A DNA stretch of 64,000 nucleotides from a bacterium HR11 (lineage in GTDB: Bacteria > Acidobacteriota > HRBIN11). Below the pieces are notes generated by a model. It saw only the letters and a list, made by a program, of their open reading frames with translations, was not told the origin of the DNA and did not search any database. Positions within the stretch are counted from its first letter, which is position 1. Every line of letters begins with the position of its first letter. The position numbers were made by a program, and so were the translations under genes. The stretch is taken from the NCBI GenBank assembly GCA_002898535.1, contig BEHN01000013.1, positions 1 through 64,000 on the forward strand. Reading direction: 5' to 3'. Positions 42,120-51,127 of the stretch are shown one piece after another.

Positions 42120-43532
42120 ATGAGCGAGGAAGTTCGCACGCCCCCGTCGCTCCCGGCCGTCCACGAGCTCATCCAGAGCTGTCAGCGCCAGGCCGACCTG
42201 CGGGACCTGCGGCCCGAGGTCGTCAAGCGCCTGGCCCGTCGGTTTGTCGAGACCTGGCGGGCCCGGGCCGCCGAAGCCCCGGCGTCCGTCGACCGGGCCG
42301 TCCTGGTCGAGCAGTTTCCCGACTACGTCCGCCAGCGGTTGGGGTCGGCCTATCGGCCCGTCATCAACGCCACGGGCGTCGTCCTGCACACGAATCTTGG
42401 TCGGGCCCCTCTCCCGTCCGAGGTCGTCCGCCGGTTTCAGGCCCTCCTGACCGGCTACCTCAACCTGGAGTACGACCTGGCGACGGGCCATCGGGGTCAT
42501 CGGGAGAAGCCCCTGGCCGAAAAGCTCCGGTGGCTCCTGGACGTCGAGGACGCCGTCATCGTCAACAACAATGCGGCGGCCGTCCTGCTCATCCTGACGG
42601 CCTTGGCCCGGGGCCGGGAGGTCCTCGTCAGCCGGGGCGAGCTCATCGAGATCGGCGGCAAGTTCCGGCTCCCCGAGGTCTTCGCCCAGAGCGGGGCCAT
42701 CCTCGTCGAGGTCGGGACGACGAACCGGACCCGCCTGGCCGACTACATCCAGGCCGTCACCGACCGGACCGTGGCCGTCCTCCGGACGCATCCCAGCAAC
42801 TACCGCATCGTCGGTTTCACGGAGCGCCCCGACCTGACCGACCTCGTCCGATGGACCCGGGAACGGGGCCTCTACCTGTGGGAGGACCTGGGGTCCGGTA
42901 TGATGGACGTCCCGGAGCTCCGGCGGCGGCTTCCAGACGAGCCGACCGTCCAGGAGGCCGTCCGAGCCGGCTGTGACCTCGTGTGCTTCAGCGGGGACAA
43001 GATTTTCGGGGGTCCCCAGGCGGGTATCATCGTCGGCCGGCATGGCCTCTGCGAATCTCTTCGGAAGCATCCCCTCTACCGGGCCCTGCGGGTCGACAAG
43101 ATGACCCTCCTGGCCCTGGACGTCGTCCTGGACCTTCACCTGCGGACGACCGTCCATGAGCGCCTGCCGGCCGTCCGGATGGTGGCGACGCCCGTCGAGC
43201 GTCTGCGGGCCCGGGCCCGACGGCTTCGGACGCTTCTCCTGCGGGCGCTGGGTCCCGTCGAGGGCTTGGCCGTGGAAGTCGTCCCGGATACGGCCTATGC
43301 GGGGGGCGGCCTGGCGCCCGTCGCCGAGATCCCCTCGATGGCCGTGGCGATTCGGTCGCCGACGGCCCATCGGTGGGCCGAGGCCCTCCGCCGGGGAGAC
43401 CCGCCCGTCATCGCCCGGGTCGAGGAGGGTCGGCTCGTCTGCAACGTCCACACCGTCGAACCCCGTCAGATTCCCGTCCTGGCCCGTTGCCTGGCCGAGG
43501 CGATCAAGGGCCATGAGGCAATAAGGCAGTAA
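42120..43532 (+). CDS. selA: L-seryl-tRNA(Sec) selenium transferase
   Basis: A 470-residue PLP enzyme that converts Ser-tRNA(Sec) to Sec-tRNA(Sec) using selenophosphate. It has VINATGVVLHTNLGRAPL, YDLATGHRGHRE, VNNNAAAVLLIL, SRGELIEIGGKFRLPEV, EVGTTNRT, HPSNYRIVGF and the PLP Lys294 in FSGDKIFGGPQAG. Its last residues (EAIRQ) and stop are encoded by a GGCAATAA octamer array. selB, selD, tRNA-Sec and a recognisable selenoprotein are absent from the window. Confidence 0.94.
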   Translation: MSEEVRTPPSLPAVHELIQSCQRQADLRDLRPEVVKRLARRFVETWRARAAEAPASVDRAVLVEQFPDYVRQRLGSAYRPVINATGVVLHTNLGRAPLPSEVVRRFQALLTGYLNLEYDLATGHRGHREKPLAEKLRWLLDVEDAVIVNNNAAAVLLILTALARGREVLVSRGELIEIGGKFRLPEVFAQSGAILVEVGTTNRTRLADYIQAVTDRTVAVLRTHPSNYRIVGFTERPDLTDLVRWTRERGLYLWEDLGSGMMDVPELRRRLPDEPTVQEAVRAGCDLVCFSGDKIFGGPQAGIIVGRHGLCESLRKHPLYRALRVDKMTLLALDVVLDLHLRTTVHERLPAVRMVATPVERLRARARRLRTLLLRALGPVEGLAVEVVPDTAYAGGGLAPVAEIPSMAVAIRSPTAHRWAEALRRGDPPVIARVEEGRLVCNVHTVEPRQIPVLARCLAEAIKGHEAIRQ

Positions 43533-43618
43533 GGCCTGTCGTCCCCATACCTGTGGGGATGAACGGCTGTATCGCAAACGGCAATGAGGCTCTATGCTCT
43601 CTGCCCTTGGACCGTTAG

Positions 43619-43865
43619 CAGAGCTGTTCGGTTGGGAGAAATGCGGCTCCCATCGGGGAAAACGGTGGCCCGGCGACCTCGATGTTTCAAGCTTCCTCCG
43701 GATGACCCGGCCAGGACGGGCGGTGCATGAGGGTGACGCCCGCAGGACGGCGGGCTCTCTCCGGAAGCCACCGGCATGACGGCCGGTGGGCCGGGGATAG
43801 ACGCCCGTCGCCCGACCGGCCCACTGCCCATCTGCCAACCTGCCGACTGCCCATCTGCCGATCCG
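43619..43865. repeat. family C left end with octamer arrays, running into family B
   Basis: Left end CAGAGCTGTTCGGTTGGGAG at 43619 to GATGTTTCAAGCTT, a CACCGGC/GCCGGTG hairpin at 43769-43788, then CTGCCCAT octamers (43813-43863). The right end is missing; a family B element begins at about 43862. Confidence 0.7.
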
Positions 43866-44018
43866 ACCGCAGACCACAGACCACAGACCATGGACCATAG
43901 ACCTTGGACCGGCTGGGGCCCAGGGGGTCTATGGGTCTATGGTCTGTGGTCTGTGGTCCATGGTCTGTGGTCGGATATCGAGGGTCCGATCCTGGTCCCG
44001 TCGGATGGATGAGACTGG
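43862..44018. repeat. family B hairpin element
   Basis: Arm of about six heptamers (GACCACAGACCACAGACC), core GGCTGGGGCCCAGGGGG, opposite arm, tail GGATATCGAGGGTCCGATCC and GTCGGATGGATGAGAC, ending just before the phosphoribosyltransferase gene. Confidence 0.8.
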
Positions 44019-44036
44019 TTCTTGGGATGGGGGCCG

Positions 44037-44675
44037 ATGGTCTTCCGGGACAGGGCCGAGGCGGCTCGGCGACTCGCAGAACGACTGGAGCCATTCAGGG
44101 GCGAGGACCTGGTCATCCTGGCGATTCCCCGCGGGGGCGTCGTCATCGGCGACGGTATCGCTCGAGCCATCGGCGGCCAGCTCGACGTGGTCGTCCCCCG
44201 GAAGTTGGGCGCGCCCTACGACCCCGAATTGGCCATCGGGGCCGTCATGCACGACGGAAGTGTCTTCCTGAATGAGGACGTCATCGAGGCGCTCGGCGTG
44301 CCCGAAGAGTACATCGAAAAAGAGAAGGCCGCTCAGATGAAGGAGATCGAGCGTCGGCTGATCCTCTACCGGGGGCACCGGGAATACCGACTCGAGGGTC
44401 GGACCGTCTTGCTCGTGGACGATGGGGTCGCCACGGGGGCGACGCTCCTCGTGGCGGCCCGGTGGGTCCGAACGCAGGCGCCGAAGAAGCTCGTGATTGC
44501 CGTACCCGTGGGCCCCCCGGAGACCATCGAGAAGCTTCAGGCGGTCGCCGATGAGGTCGTGGCTTTACTGATCCCGGCTCAATTCGGTGCCGTCGGCGAG
44601 TTCTACCGGGACTTCTCGCCGGTGACCGACGAGGAGGTCCGTCGCATCATGAGGCAGTACGGATACGGGGTTTAG
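44037..44675 (+). CDS. phosphoribosyltransferase-domain protein
   Basis: A 212-residue protein of the stand-alone PRTase type often annotated only by domain. It opens MVFRDRAEAARRLAERLEPF, has VILAIPRGGVVIGDGIARAI and the PRPP motif RTVLLVDDGVATGAT. A lysine-rich stretch (YIEKEKAAQMKEIERRL) sits between them. Related genes are fused or linked to dienelactone hydrolases or stress loci elsewhere; no substrate is known. An ATG five codons earlier (44022) is possible but lies nearer the end of the family B tail. Confidence 0.78.
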   Translation: MVFRDRAEAARRLAERLEPFRGEDLVILAIPRGGVVIGDGIARAIGGQLDVVVPRKLGAPYDPELAIGAVMHDGSVFLNEDVIEALGVPEEYIEKEKAAQMKEIERRLILYRGHREYRLEGRTVLLVDDGVATGATLLVAARWVRTQAPKKLVIAVPVGPPETIEKLQAVADEVVALLIPAQFGAVGEFYRDFSPVTDEEVRRIMRQYGYGV

Positions 44676-44840
44676 ATGCCGGGTACTTGAAAAGGACCTA
44701 ACGCCTAACTAACATCCAGCACTGGACACCGATTCCTCGCGGGGTCGGAAAAATCTGGATCCATCCGGATTCTCTCGAACCGAGCGGCCCTGTGGACAAA
44801 GCCTTACGAGCCACTTCGGACCGAGGAGGGACGTCGAGCG

Positions 44841-46223
44841 ATGGGGACAGAAGGGATTTCCCGTCGGTCGGGCCGGGCCTATGGGGCGGTGTGGGTCTTG
44901 TTTTTGGCTTCTCTGGGCATGACGTTGCTGACTCTTGTGGACATCCGGCGGGGGTTTCTTCTTCCAGAGTACGCCGTGAAGACTCCGTGGGTTTCCTTGA
45001 GCGAGCTTCATCTCGGAGGGCTGATCCTTGGATGTATGGGGCTGGTCCTCGCTTACTCTTCCCTACAGAGGGCCGAGACGGCGGGGGGCTTCGACAGGGC
45101 GCGTCTCCGGTCGGTCGGGAAGGCCGTCATCCTGGCTCTGGCGGTGCTCCTGGCGGCCGACACCCTGCTCCTCTACCGGGGCGTGGCGGCGGTCCGAATC
45201 GTCGAACGGGGCCAGATGGGCATCGGGGCATTGGGGCTGAGCCCCGGCCAGTTACCCGGCCAAGCTGAGCTTCTGCCCCTGGCCGGGACGCCCCTACTTT
45301 TACGGCCGGTGGCGATCGCCGTGAACTACTGGGCCATGGTCTGGCATGCGACCCTCCTGGCCCTTCTGTGGGCGGGCCTGGGCGTCGTGGCGATTCCCCT
45401 CTATTTCAGCTCTTGGATCCATCCCGTCGGGGCGGGTCGGCTTCGGGCGCTCCTGGGCGGGGTCGCCTACGCCGTCCCTCAGCCCTTTTGCTCCTGCTGT
45501 GCCGCTCCGATTGCCGCCTCGATTTATAAGGCCGGTCGGACGGAAAATTCTTTGGTCGCATCGACGGCCTTTTTACTGGCGTCGCCGGCCTTGAACGTCA
45601 CGACTCTCTTTTTGGCGGCCACGCTTCTCCCCCGGCCTTACGCCTTGCTCAGGATTTTGGGCGGGGCCTTCCTCGTCTTCCTGACGACGTATTTGGTCGC
45701 TACCGTTGCGGCCCGACTTCCCTGGCGGGTCGCTTCGGATGTACCGCTCCGTGGGATCGGAGGCCTCGTCGCAAGCTTGTTGAATCGATATAGCCGGCTT
45801 TTGCGATTCGAGCCGGTCGGGGAGCTGGCCGTCACGCCGGTGGGGCTGATCCGAGCTTGGCTCTGGAGCACCTGGCGAGTCGCCCGGGTCGTCGTCCCGC
45901 TCCTGATGGTCGGGAGCCTCGGGGCGGGGGCCATCGTCGCCTTTGTGCCTTCGGTGTTTACGAACACTGTCCCGGGGATCCTGCTGGCGGCGGGCTTGGG
46001 GACAGTCCTGATGGTGGCGACGTGGACTGAGATTCCCGTTGCCGCCGTCCTGGCGGCTCGGGGCTTGACCGGTCCGGCCGCCGCCCTTCTGATCACGCTT
46101 CCGGTCGTCAGTCTTCCCTGTCTCCTCATCTTTGGGGTGGCGCTTGGGAACAGCCGGGTTCCTCTCCTCCTGGGGGCGGTCACCTTTGGGCTGGGCGTGA
46201 TCGCCGGCTGGATGTTTATGTAG
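44841..46223 (+). CDS. ArsP/DUF318-type permease
   Basis: A 460-residue membrane protein. Two to three helices form an N-terminal extension (to about 190), then the permease core: PQPFCSCCAAPIAASIYKAG, the family signature with vicinal cysteines, and AFLLASPALNVTTLFLA. In the second half TWTEIPVAAVLAARG and ALLITLPVVSLPCLLIFGVA repeat the pattern. Homologues export trivalent organoarsenicals. The upstream gap 44676-44840 has no clear promoter or metal operator. The N-terminal extension is longer than in typical ArsP. Confidence 0.75.
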   Translation: MGTEGISRRSGRAYGAVWVLFLASLGMTLLTLVDIRRGFLLPEYAVKTPWVSLSELHLGGLILGCMGLVLAYSSLQRAETAGGFDRARLRSVGKAVILALAVLLAADTLLLYRGVAAVRIVERGQMGIGALGLSPGQLPGQAELLPLAGTPLLLRPVAIAVNYWAMVWHATLLALLWAGLGVVAIPLYFSSWIHPVGAGRLRALLGGVAYAVPQPFCSCCAAPIAASIYKAGRTENSLVASTAFLLASPALNVTTLFLAATLLPRPYALLRILGGAFLVFLTTYLVATVAARLPWRVASDVPLRGIGGLVASLLNRYSRLLRFEPVGELAVTPVGLIRAWLWSTWRVARVVVPLLMVGSLGAGAIVAFVPSVFTNTVPGILLAAGLGTVLMVATWTEIPVAAVLAARGLTGPAAALLITLPVVSLPCLLIFGVALGNSRVPLLLGAVTFGLGVIAGWMFM

Positions 46224-46276
46224 CCGGTGTCGGGTTTGGGGGGCGGACTCGACACCCAGTACCGGGCACCCAGGGT

Positions 46277-48370
46277 CTAACATCCATTCTTCGACGGGGC
46301 TCGCCGAATGCGAGTCCGGACAAGGGCCCGGAGCTGACGGACGGCCTCGGGGGAGGCCCGGTGGAACCGGAGGTCGTAGAACACCCGGGTGGCCTCTTGG
46401 AGGTCAGCGGCGATCTCCGGTCGGCGGGTCTGCGCTCGGCGGATGTAGGCCATCGGTGTCTCGGACGGCCGCCGGGGCCCGGCCCAGCGCTCGACCCATC
46501 GCAGGAGGACATAATAGTCCTGCCACGGCGATACAGTCCGGCCCCGCAGACGTCCGAGCCAGACGGCTCGCTTCTGCCACAGCCAGAGGAGGCCGACGAG
46601 GCCCACGAGGGCCAGGCCGACGGCCCAGGCCGTTTCCCGCCGGAAGAGTCGGCCGGCCTCCGGTCGCCAGGATGGGATCGAGGACCGGAGCCGGCGGAGC
46701 CAGCGTTCCAAGCCCTCGAAGAGACCCTGGCCCAGCTCCCACTGCTCCCGAGCCGAGTACAGGATGACCTGGCGGTCCCACCAGAAGGCGATGGCCGACT
46801 GCCATTCTCGGAGCCGGCGGAGCCAACCTGTGACCCCTGACCTGACAGGGGCGACGGCCGGCGGGGTCGGGTCGAAGGCGACCCACAGGCCGGCCCGGTC
46901 GTCCCAGACCTCGACCCAGGCGTGAGCGTCCTGATGGAGGACCTCCCAGAAGCCGCCCTGGTCGTTCCACTGGCCGCCGTGGTAGCCGATGACGACCCGG
47001 GCCGGGATGCCCAGGGTGCGAAGCATCAGGACCATCGCCGAGGCGAAGTACTCGCAGTAGCCGGCCCGGGTCCGGGTCAGGAACGTCCCGATGGGGTCGG
47101 CCGAATTACCGGCCAGATTGACCGTCGTATAGCGGAAGTGCCGGCGGAAGGCCTGCTCGATGGCGTGAGCTTTTTCGATAGCCGACGTTGCTCCGGCTGT
47201 CCATTCGACAGCGAACCGGCGGACGGCGGGGGATGTGAAACTCGGTAAGCTCAGCCATCGTCCCATGTGCCATTCTTTGTCGGAAGCCCACGGGTCTGGC
47301 CCGACGGCGTACCGACCCCGCGGGGGACGGATCCATAGGGACCGGACCGTATAAGACCGCACGCGGGTCGCCGGGAAGGTCAGGCCCGGGGCGACCCGCA
47401 GGGCGAGCCGGCCGGGGACGGCCACGATCAGGGGTTGAGATAAATGCAGAAGGGCCGGTTCCTCCCCGGCCGGCCAGATTTCCTGGTCGATGGCCTGACC
47501 CTTCAAGGCCAGAGACGGTTGGGGTATCTCCAGACCCCACAGACCTACGGAAGTCCGGAGGATCGGCCGCGGGTGACCCGGGTCCGACGACCGCCACTGG
47601 CGGCCGTCAAAGACGTCCAGGGTCAACCCCCGCCAGTACAACGCCTCCGGGAGCAAAGACCCCGGCCGCAGGTAGACCCGGAAGGCCACGCGGGCGTCCT
47701 GCTTCAAGCGGGTGATACTCCCCAGGTCGATCCGGTCCGACAGCCCCGTCCAGCCCTCTCCTTGGAGGGTCATCCGGTCCGTGTAAAGGAATCCGAAATG
47801 GGACCGGGGCAGGACTAAGAAGATCAGGGCACCCAGGACGGCCACCCCCAGGGTCATCCCGACGGCCAGGGGTCCAAGACGATACACCGGCTCTTCAGGC
47901 GTCCCGTCCCGCCATACTTGGAAGGCCATCAGAGCCCACAGGAAGGCGACCAGCGCCGCCAGTGAAACGCTCATGTAGTACGCGTCGTTGTTGGCGGCCC
48001 CGATGACGACCCACAGGGCAAAGACCAGGCCCAGCCGCTGACCGACCGTGCGGGGCGTGTCCGGCGTCCAGCTCCGGGCGATGATGAGAAAGGTCAGGAG
48101 GTGGGTCAGGGCGATCCCCATGTGGCGGGACACGAGGAAGACGTCGGCCCAGAAGAAGAGGAGATATAGAGCGCTGGCGACCTCCCAGAGCTTGGGGTTG
48201 GCCAAGAGCGTCCGGCGGGCCAGGGGCGTCAGCCCGAGGCCGATCAGGAGGAGCCACGCGAAGGGCGAGATCTTGGCGATGATGTATCCGACGGCGATGA
48301 CGAACGCCGGGAGCCACAAGACCCACCGGACCGAGCGAGCCTTAAGCGTCGGGAGGGCGGTCGCCGTCAT
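46277..48370 (-). CDS. TgpA-like transglutaminase membrane protein
   Basis: A 697-residue protein of the DUF3488/TgpA type. The first 200 or so residues form five to six membrane helices. A large extracytoplasmic domain has LYWRGLTLDVFDGRQWR and the transglutaminase triad: Cys in TRTRAGYCEYFASAMVLMLR, His in QDAHAWVEVWD, Asp in WVAFDPTPP. A later membrane helix (AWAVGLALVGLVGLLWLW) and a DUF4129-like cytoplasmic tail follow. It overlaps the upstream DUF58 gene by 29 bp, the usual neighbour of this family. Confidence 0.88.
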   Translation of the reverse strand: MTATALPTLKARSVRWVLWLPAFVIAVGYIIAKISPFAWLLLIGLGLTPLARRTLLANPKLWEVASALYLLFFWADVFLVSRHMGIALTHLLTFLIIARSWTPDTPRTVGQRLGLVFALWVVIGAANNDAYYMSVSLAALVAFLWALMAFQVWRDGTPEEPVYRLGPLAVGMTLGVAVLGALIFLVLPRSHFGFLYTDRMTLQGEGWTGLSDRIDLGSITRLKQDARVAFRVYLRPGSLLPEALYWRGLTLDVFDGRQWRSSDPGHPRPILRTSVGLWGLEIPQPSLALKGQAIDQEIWPAGEEPALLHLSQPLIVAVPGRLALRVAPGLTFPATRVRSYTVRSLWIRPPRGRYAVGPDPWASDKEWHMGRWLSLPSFTSPAVRRFAVEWTAGATSAIEKAHAIEQAFRRHFRYTTVNLAGNSADPIGTFLTRTRAGYCEYFASAMVLMLRTLGIPARVVIGYHGGQWNDQGGFWEVLHQDAHAWVEVWDDRAGLWVAFDPTPPAVAPVRSGVTGWLRRLREWQSAIAFWWDRQVILYSAREQWELGQGLFEGLERWLRRLRSSIPSWRPEAGRLFRRETAWAVGLALVGLVGLLWLWQKRAVWLGRLRGRTVSPWQDYYVLLRWVERWAGPRRPSETPMAYIRRAQTRRPEIAADLQEATRVFYDLRFHRASPEAVRQLRALVRTRIRRAPSKNGC

Positions 48371-49481
48371 GACCCGACCTCTCTGGGGGCATCCATCGTT
48401 CGACGGGGACCCAGTACCAATGGTCCGAGGGCGGCGGATAGGCACGGGCACTCACCCAGACGCCGGCCGATTCGGCCGGGACGTGGGCCGAAAGCGGCTG
48501 AGACGCCGGCTGGGCGAGGGCCAGGTAGGTCAGAGCGGCGTGCAAGGCCGACCGCGGGCGAACGGCGGCGGGTCCCCATCCCTGAGTCCAGAACATGACG
48601 TGCGTTTTCCGAGTAGTTAAGTGCCAAAGCCCTGTGGCGACCCACGAGAGGGCCCGCTCCAGGGCCGCCGGCTCCATCCGGCGGTCCAGGACGATCCACA
48701 GGGTCGGGTCTTCTTGAAGGGCCCACTGGCGCACTTGCAGACTTCCCGTCCGGGCCAGGCTCGGCCAGTGGACCCAGTGAAGGGGATCGCCAGGTTGATA
48801 GGGCCGCAGGCCGTAAAAGTCTTCCGAGGCCGCGGCATGGGGTCGGGCGACCGGGGTCGGCCGTCGAACCCAGGCGGCCGCTTCCGTCTCCCAGTCGGGC
48901 CACCGTCGGGGATACACGACGACCTCCCGACGGGGTTCGACCCACCCCCATCGGTAAAACCAGCCGAAGGGACCCCGGGAGCCGACCCGGACCCGCTCGA
49001 GGCGGTACCGACCCCGTTCCGGAAAGGCACCTACGAGGTGGACCTTCCGTCGTTGACCCGGAAGCAGGAGCGCCCGCTCGAGGCGGTACCCGGCACTCCG
49101 CCGGTAGGCATTCTCGGGCCGGTCCAAGGGACCCTGCCATTCGACAAACAGTTCCATGTGGATCAGGGGCCACACCCGACTCGCATTCCCCACGTGCAGG
49201 CGGACCCGCGTGGGTTCCCGCGCCCAGACCTCCGCCGGGAGGTCGACATGCAGACGGAGGCTCCGAAGCGAACGGCGGGAGACCTGACCCGAGACGACGA
49301 CGGCCGCCAGCAAGAAGCCCGTGATGAGGTACAGGATGTTGTTGCCCGAATTCAGGCCCGCGACTCCCAAGACGAGGGCCACGGCGCAGACGGCCCACCC
49401 CAGGGGCTCGACGTGGCGAAGGCGCGTCGGCCGGACCTTCAGGACGTCGTGACCTTCTCCCGCCGTTTGGCCTCTTCCCAT
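48342..49481 (-). CDS. DUF58 protein
   Basis: A 379-residue membrane-associated protein with two N-terminal helices (GWAVCAVALVLGVAGL and NNILYLITGFLLAAVVV). The DUF58 hallmark is FYGLRPYQPGDPLHWVHWPS, followed by ARTGSLQVRQWA. The C-terminal part resembles a degenerate von Willebrand A fold. DUF58, TgpA-like transglutaminases and MoxR ATPases usually work together; no moxR gene is present here, its usual place being taken by mazG. It overlaps mazG by 43 bp. Confidence 0.82.
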   Translation of the reverse strand: MGRGQTAGEGHDVLKVRPTRLRHVEPLGWAVCAVALVLGVAGLNSGNNILYLITGFLLAAVVVSGQVSRRSLRSLRLHVDLPAEVWAREPTRVRLHVGNASRVWPLIHMELFVEWQGPLDRPENAYRRSAGYRLERALLLPGQRRKVHLVGAFPERGRYRLERVRVGSRGPFGWFYRWGWVEPRREVVVYPRRWPDWETEAAAWVRRPTPVARPHAAASEDFYGLRPYQPGDPLHWVHWPSLARTGSLQVRQWALQEDPTLWIVLDRRMEPAALERALSWVATGLWHLTTRKTHVMFWTQGWGPAAVRPRSALHAALTYLALAQPASQPLSAHVPAESAGVWVSARAYPPPSDHWYWVPVERWMPPERSGHDGDRPPDA

Positions 49482-50248
49482 AGGCGGTCCATCTCCTCCA
49501 GGCTCACCTGCTCGGGCCGGAGGCCCCGCTCGGCCAGCTTCTCCTCGATGTAGGCGAACCGTCGGATGAACTTACGGTTCGCCTCCTTCAGGGCGACCTC
49601 CGGGTTGACCCGCAGACGGCGACTCAGATTCACGACGGCAAACAGCAGGTCCCCGACCTCCTCCTCCACGCGGGCCTCGGGTCCAGCCTCGGCTCGCTGT
49701 TCCAGCTCGGCGAGTTCCTCCCGGACCTTGGCGGCGATGTCCCGCCAGTCCTTCCAGTCGAAGCCGACCTGAGCGGCCTTCCGTTGGATGGCCCACGCCT
49801 CGGCCAAAGCCGGCAGGTGGGGGGCGATGTGCCGGAATCGGTCGGACAGTCGCCGGTGGCCCCGCTCCTGGGCCTTCAGGGCTTCCCAATGGCGGAGGAC
49901 CTCCTCGGGTGTCTCGGCCCGGACGTCGCCGAAGACATGAGGATGCCGCCGCTTCAGCTTATCGACGAGGCGCTCGGCCACGTCGGCGATCGTGAAAACG
50001 CCCCGTTCCTCGAAGATGCGGGCCAAAAAGACGACCTGCAGAAGGAGGTCGCCCAATTCTTCTAAGAGGGCTTCCGGCGAGCCTTCCGTCAGGGCGTGGG
50101 CGACCTCGTAGGCTTCTTCGATGACCGAACCCCGCAGGTCCTCCGGCCGCTGGGCCCGGTCCCAGGGACAGCCCGAGGGTCCCCGAAGGAAGGCAACCGT
50201 CTGGATAAGGTCCCACAAGGCCGAACAGACTTTCTTTTCATCCGCCAT
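49439..50248 (-). CDS. mazG: nucleoside triphosphate pyrophosphohydrolase MazG
   Basis: A 269-residue two-domain housecleaning NTPase. Repeat one has LRGPSGCPWDRAQRPEDLRG, EEAYEVAHAL and the metal-binding EELGDLLLQVVF. Repeat two has QVGFDWKDW, KVREELAELEQ and EEVGDLLFAVVNLSRRL. It is the first gene of a three-gene overlapping operon. Confidence 0.93.
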   Translation of the reverse strand: MADEKKVCSALWDLIQTVAFLRGPSGCPWDRAQRPEDLRGSVIEEAYEVAHALTEGSPEALLEELGDLLLQVVFLARIFEERGVFTIADVAERLVDKLKRRHPHVFGDVRAETPEEVLRHWEALKAQERGHRRLSDRFRHIAPHLPALAEAWAIQRKAAQVGFDWKDWRDIAAKVREELAELEQRAEAGPEARVEEEVGDLLFAVVNLSRRLRVNPEVALKEANRKFIRRFAYIEEKLAERGLRPEQVSLEEMDRLWEEAKRREKVTTS

Positions 50249-50271
50249 CGGACGTTCCCGAATGCGTCAAA

Positions 50272-50396
50272 TGCAGGATGCGAGATACAAGGTAGTGAGA
50301 TAGGCAGGTCGGCAGTCGGCAGGTCGGCAGATGGACAAGGGGGACAGACCGGCGCCTATCTTCCTGCTCTTTGCTCTTTGCCGGCCGTCATGCCGG
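50272..50396. repeat. heptamer and octamer arrays
   Basis: GGATGCG/AGATACA units (50272-50293), GGCAGGTC octamers (50299-50335), GCTCTTT heptamers (50366-50381) and half of a CCGGC hairpin with the CGTCAT loop. Fragments of family B heptamers (CCATAGACAATAGACC) follow at 50408-50432. Confidence 0.65.
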
Positions 50397-50532
50397 TGTC
50401 CCCCTCGACCATAGACAATAGACCATCGACTTGCCTGGGCAAACTGAGGTCTCCTCGTCTTGACCCCGTCTTGAGATGGTGGCTTAGAACCTTGGATGAT
50501 TCTACCGCCTATGGCCATGGTCCATAGTTTAA

Positions 50533-50801
50533 CAGAGCCGTTCGGGAGGTGAGAAGTGCGATGGGAAGCGGAAAGGGCACCTCCACGAAAGCACGATTTT
50601 TCAAGCACTCGGCAGATGGGCCAATCGGCAGGTTGGCAGATGGGCAGTCGCCCGACCGGCCCATCGGCCGACTTGCCTATCTGCCGACGGCCCATCTGCC
50701 CATCTGCCCACCTGCCCACCTGCCAAATGCTTGAAACATCGTGCTTTCCGGGGGATGGGAAAGATTGTTCTGACGCCATTCTCATGAACCGAACGGTTCT
50801 G
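50533..50801. repeat. complete family C element with TTAA flanking repeats
   Basis: Left end CAGAGCCGTTCGGGAGGTGA, right end CATGAACCGAACGGTTCTG, with direct repeat TTAA at 50529-50532 and 50802-50805. The interior is almost entirely a palindrome of GGCAGATG octamers (50608-50728). A second, partial element starts at 50806 right after the repeat (CAGAGCTGTTCGGGAGG). Confidence 0.88.
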
Positions 50802-50869
50802 TTAACAGAGCTGTTCGGGAGGCAAAAAGTGAGATGAAAAGGGGAAGAGAGACTCTTCCCAAAGCCGGG

Positions 50870-50934
50870 GTTCGTAGTGCGGCGATTCATCGCCGCACTG
50901 GATAAAACGCGCCATGGATGGCGCTACGACGAAC
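50870..50934. repeat. three-way-junction palindrome
   Basis: Hairpin one pairs AGTGCGGCGAT (50876-50886) with ATCGCCGCACT (50889-50899). Hairpin two pairs GCGCCAT (50909-50915) with ATGGCGC (50918-50924). An outer stem GTTCGT/ACGAAC (50870-50875, 50929-50934) closes both. The result is a perfect cloverleaf-like structure of 65 nt with no gene. Confidence 0.7.
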
Positions 50935-50967
50935 TTTAGGATGAGGGTCGATACTCTGGGGTCGACG

Positions 50968-51108
50968 CCGGCATGACTGCCGGTAAAGGGCAAAGAGCTA
51001 AGAGCAGGAGGATAGACGCCGGTCTGGCCACTAGCCCATCTCCCCCCATCTGCCGACCTGCCGACTGCCCATCTGCCTTGTATCTTGTGGCCTGCATCTT
51101 GTATCCTG
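50968..51108. repeat. arrays upstream of the cyclase-RDD gene
   Basis: A CCGGC hairpin with ATGACT loop, AAAGGGC/AAAGAGC heptamers (50986-51008), CTGCCGAC octamers (51046-51080) and CATCTTG heptamers (51079-51108). No promoter is evident. Confidence 0.65.
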
Positions 51109-51127
51109 AGGTTAGAGGCGGTGGCCT

